6,407 nucleotides of DNA from Candidatus Gastranaerophilales bacterium (GTDB lineage: Bacteria > Cyanobacteriota > Vampirovibrionia > Gastranaerophilales > Gastranaerophilaceae). Positions 5,473 through 6,407 of the stretch are shown one piece after another. The translations under genes and the position numbers were made by a program. The stretch covers positions 1 through 6,407 of the forward strand of contig UNSJ01000070.1 of assembly GCA_900548405.1 (NCBI GenBank), in the 5' to 3' direction. The notes under the pieces were generated by a model. It saw only the letters and a list, made by a program, of their open reading frames with translations, was not told the DNA's origin and searched no databases. How positions within the stretch are numbered: the stretch's first letter is position 1; each line of letters begins with the position of its first letter.

Positions 5473-5498
5473 CTTCACAAATTGAATAAAAAGTTAAG
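5473..5498 (-). repeat. Right inverted repeat (IRR), candidate inversion site
   Basis: This is the inverted partner of 5308-5333, with 24 of 26 matching positions and 18 contiguous identical bases (5473-5490). It carries TT instead of AA at the two positions next to the outer arm. It lies 48 nt before the ATG of the nucleotidyltransferase remnant. Confidence 0.8.
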
Positions 5499-5546
5499 AG
5501 GTTGTTTTTAGGAAGTGATGAAACTCCAAAAAAACTAAAGGTATGT

Positions 5547-5603
5547 ATGCGGATAATTATACAAGCTGGCGATAAAGGAACAAGATTAGAAGGTAATAGG
5601 TGA
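5547..5603 (+). pseudogene. Truncated start of a sugar nucleotidyltransferase gene
   Basis: The 18-residue frame MRIIIQAGDKGTRLEGNR ends at TGA 5601-5603. MRIIIQAGxKGTRLEG is the N-terminal nucleotide-binding signature of sugar-1-phosphate nucleotidyltransferases (family form IIIQAGGKGTRL), which make activated sugars for capsule, LPS or teichoic-type polymers. The second Gly of the loop is Asp here, and the sequence breaks off right after the signature. The start is well formed, with AAAGG at 5537-5541 about five bases before the ATG. The stop lies four bases before the next ATG, so translation could continue by coupling into the glycosyltransferase. It is either a deletion remnant of a real gene or now acts as a leader peptide. 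Confidence 0.6.
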
Positions 5604-5607
5604 GAAA

Positions 5608-6407
5608 ATGAAACTCTTTGAAAAAATAAAAATTAGATTAAAAAATGGAAAATCAACTCAATTTCGGATTTGTGATATACCTGTGCTACAAATAAGTGAA
5701 GCGAAAGGCAAAAAAAAGATTATATTACCATTTTTTAATAAACACGAAATTAACAAAAATACTCCCGTATTTTATCTAAAAGTTAACAGTCAGGCAGATT
5801 ATTTATTTTTATGCTTACAACATTGGATTAAAGTAATAGATTCAATCGGGGCTGATTACTATATATTGTGTGATAATAAAAAAATTGAACGAAATATTTT
5901 AAAGAAAATTATATTTCCAAACAGCAATATTAAATTTATAAAAAGTTGCCGAGGAAAAGAACTAAAAAAATATGTTGATAGGATTGCAACAAAATACTGG
6001 AAAAAAGCTGCGTATGCACACTTAACAACATTTTTGCATGCTAAAAATAACAATATCCACTCTTTTTGGAACATAGATGCGGATGATACTACTTTTCTTG
6101 TTAAGCCTGAACGATGTGTTCAAATATTAAATACTGTAGAAATATATGCAAAAGAAAACAACATAGATGCATTCTCCTTTGATATGTGGAATTCAAGGAC
6201 AAAAAATATACATTGGTCATTTGGAATAACATATACTCAGATGAATAAAGATTGGTTTAAAATTTTTGAAGATAATTACAAACTCACATGGAATGAAAAA
6301 TATTCTTCTTATCTTGCAGAATGGAATGTTGATTTCTTTTTTACCCACCTGAGAGATGTAAAAGCTGCAAACATTGGACACTTTTATGTAGATAATTTGA
6401 TGTTTAT
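5608..6407 (+). CDS. Putative glycosyltransferase with DxDD motif, 3'-truncated by window end
   Basis: At least 266 residues are encoded and the frame is still open at the window edge. The N-terminal part (residues 1-45) has KIRLKNGKSTQ and ICDIPVLQI, a type of lead-in seen in capsule and LPS glycosyltransferases. Residues 53-100 (VFYLKVNSQADYLFLCLQHW, then GADYYILCDN) look like the first strands of a GT-A nucleotide-sugar-binding fold. FWNIDADDT at 153-161 supplies the DxD-type metal and nucleotide-sugar-binding motif (Asp157, Asp159, Asp160). No membrane segment is visible in the present part. The likely role is transfer of a sugar in surface polysaccharide synthesis at the cytoplasmic side; donor and acceptor are unknown. 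Start ATG 5608 has only a weak GGTGA upstream (5599-5603), which overlaps the stop of the nucleotidyltransferase remnant, so translational coupling is plausible. The promoter probably lies in the inverted-repeat segment. The gene has very low GC. Confidence 0.75.
   Translation, partial: MKLFEKIKIRLKNGKSTQFRICDIPVLQISEAKGKKKIILPFFNKHEINKNTPVFYLKVNSQADYLFLCLQHWIKVIDSIGADYYILCDNKKIERNILKKIIFPNSNIKFIKSCRGKELKKYVDRIATKYWKKAAYAHLTTFLHAKNNNIHSFWNIDADDTTFLVKPERCVQILNTVEIYAKENNIDAFSFDMWNSRTKNIHWSFGITYTQMNKDWFKIFEDNYKLTWNEKYSSYLAEWNVDFFFTHLRDVKAANIGHFYVDNLMF

Larger units (their letters stand above)
5308..5498. other. Candidate invertible promoter segment (fim-switch-like)
   Basis: The two 26-bp inverted repeats enclose 139 bp (5334-5472) with no gene of its own. 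The recombinase gene stands directly on the left, and a translation start and a glycosyltransferase gene stand directly on the right. Inside are promoter-like sequences facing both ways: TATAAT on the plus strand (5360-5365) and TTAATT-17-TATAAA on the minus strand (5458-5430). Inverting the segment would exchange which of them faces the glycosyltransferase, giving ON/OFF or high/low expression. Knowledge used: fim-type switches consist of short inverted repeats, an internal promoter and adjacent small tyrosine recombinases. Function here is inferred from layout. A plain stem-loop or a small palindromic mobile element is the alternative. Confidence 0.6.

Noticed and set aside
5859..6074. 71-codon minus-strand frame inside the glycosyltransferase gene
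   Set aside because: Antisense shadow, Phe/Ile-rich only because the sense strand is A-rich.
1..6407. CRISPR array, rRNA or complete insertion sequence
   Set aside because: No regularly spaced direct repeats, no rRNA-like stretch and no intact transposase with terminal repeats were seen.

Overview
The window looks like a chromosomal segment of an AT-rich, probably gut-dwelling bacterium. A Gastranaerophilales/Melainabacteria-type relative of Cyanobacteria is my best guess. The reasons are a cyanobacterial-style GH57 glucan branching enzyme, a tRNA gene without encoded CCA, weak or missing Shine-Dalgarno sequences on several genes, and a small surface-type protein starting MQVSFSNNYN. This is inference from composition and family resemblance; no species marker is present.

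Regions 1-2950 look like stable core: a GH57 1,4-alpha-glucan branching enzyme (254-1972, +), a bidirectional terminator, a convergent small transglutaminase/papain-like cysteine hydrolase (2019-2672, -), then tRNA-Asp(GTC) at 2840-2914 with its own terminator. The tRNA marks the edge of an accessory region.

Regions 2951-5263 hold two related, very short tyrosine recombinases (3112-3657 and 4721-5263, about two thirds identical). Both keep the full R-K-H-R-H-Y catalytic set but lack the N-terminal core-binding domain, as in FimB/FimE-type inversion recombinases. Between them lies about 1 kb of decayed genes: a LuxR/GerE helix-turn-helix remnant, an unassigned small ORF, and a frameshifted protein with a NUMOD1-like DNA-binding repeat.

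The most interesting part is 5263-5608. Exactly 47 nt after each recombinase stop codon lies a similar dyad site, ACAA-N10-TTGT. Behind the second recombinase this site is repeated in inverted orientation 140 nt further on (5308-5333 versus 5473-5498, 24/26 matches). The layout is recombinase, inverted-repeat-bounded promoter-sized segment, then a truncated sugar nucleotidyltransferase start and a glycosyltransferase (5608 onward, cut by the window end). This is what a fim-like invertible switch controlling surface glycan synthesis would look like. The module behind the first recombinase has kept one site but shows no partner, and its downstream genes are decayed, so it may be a dead copy of the same system.
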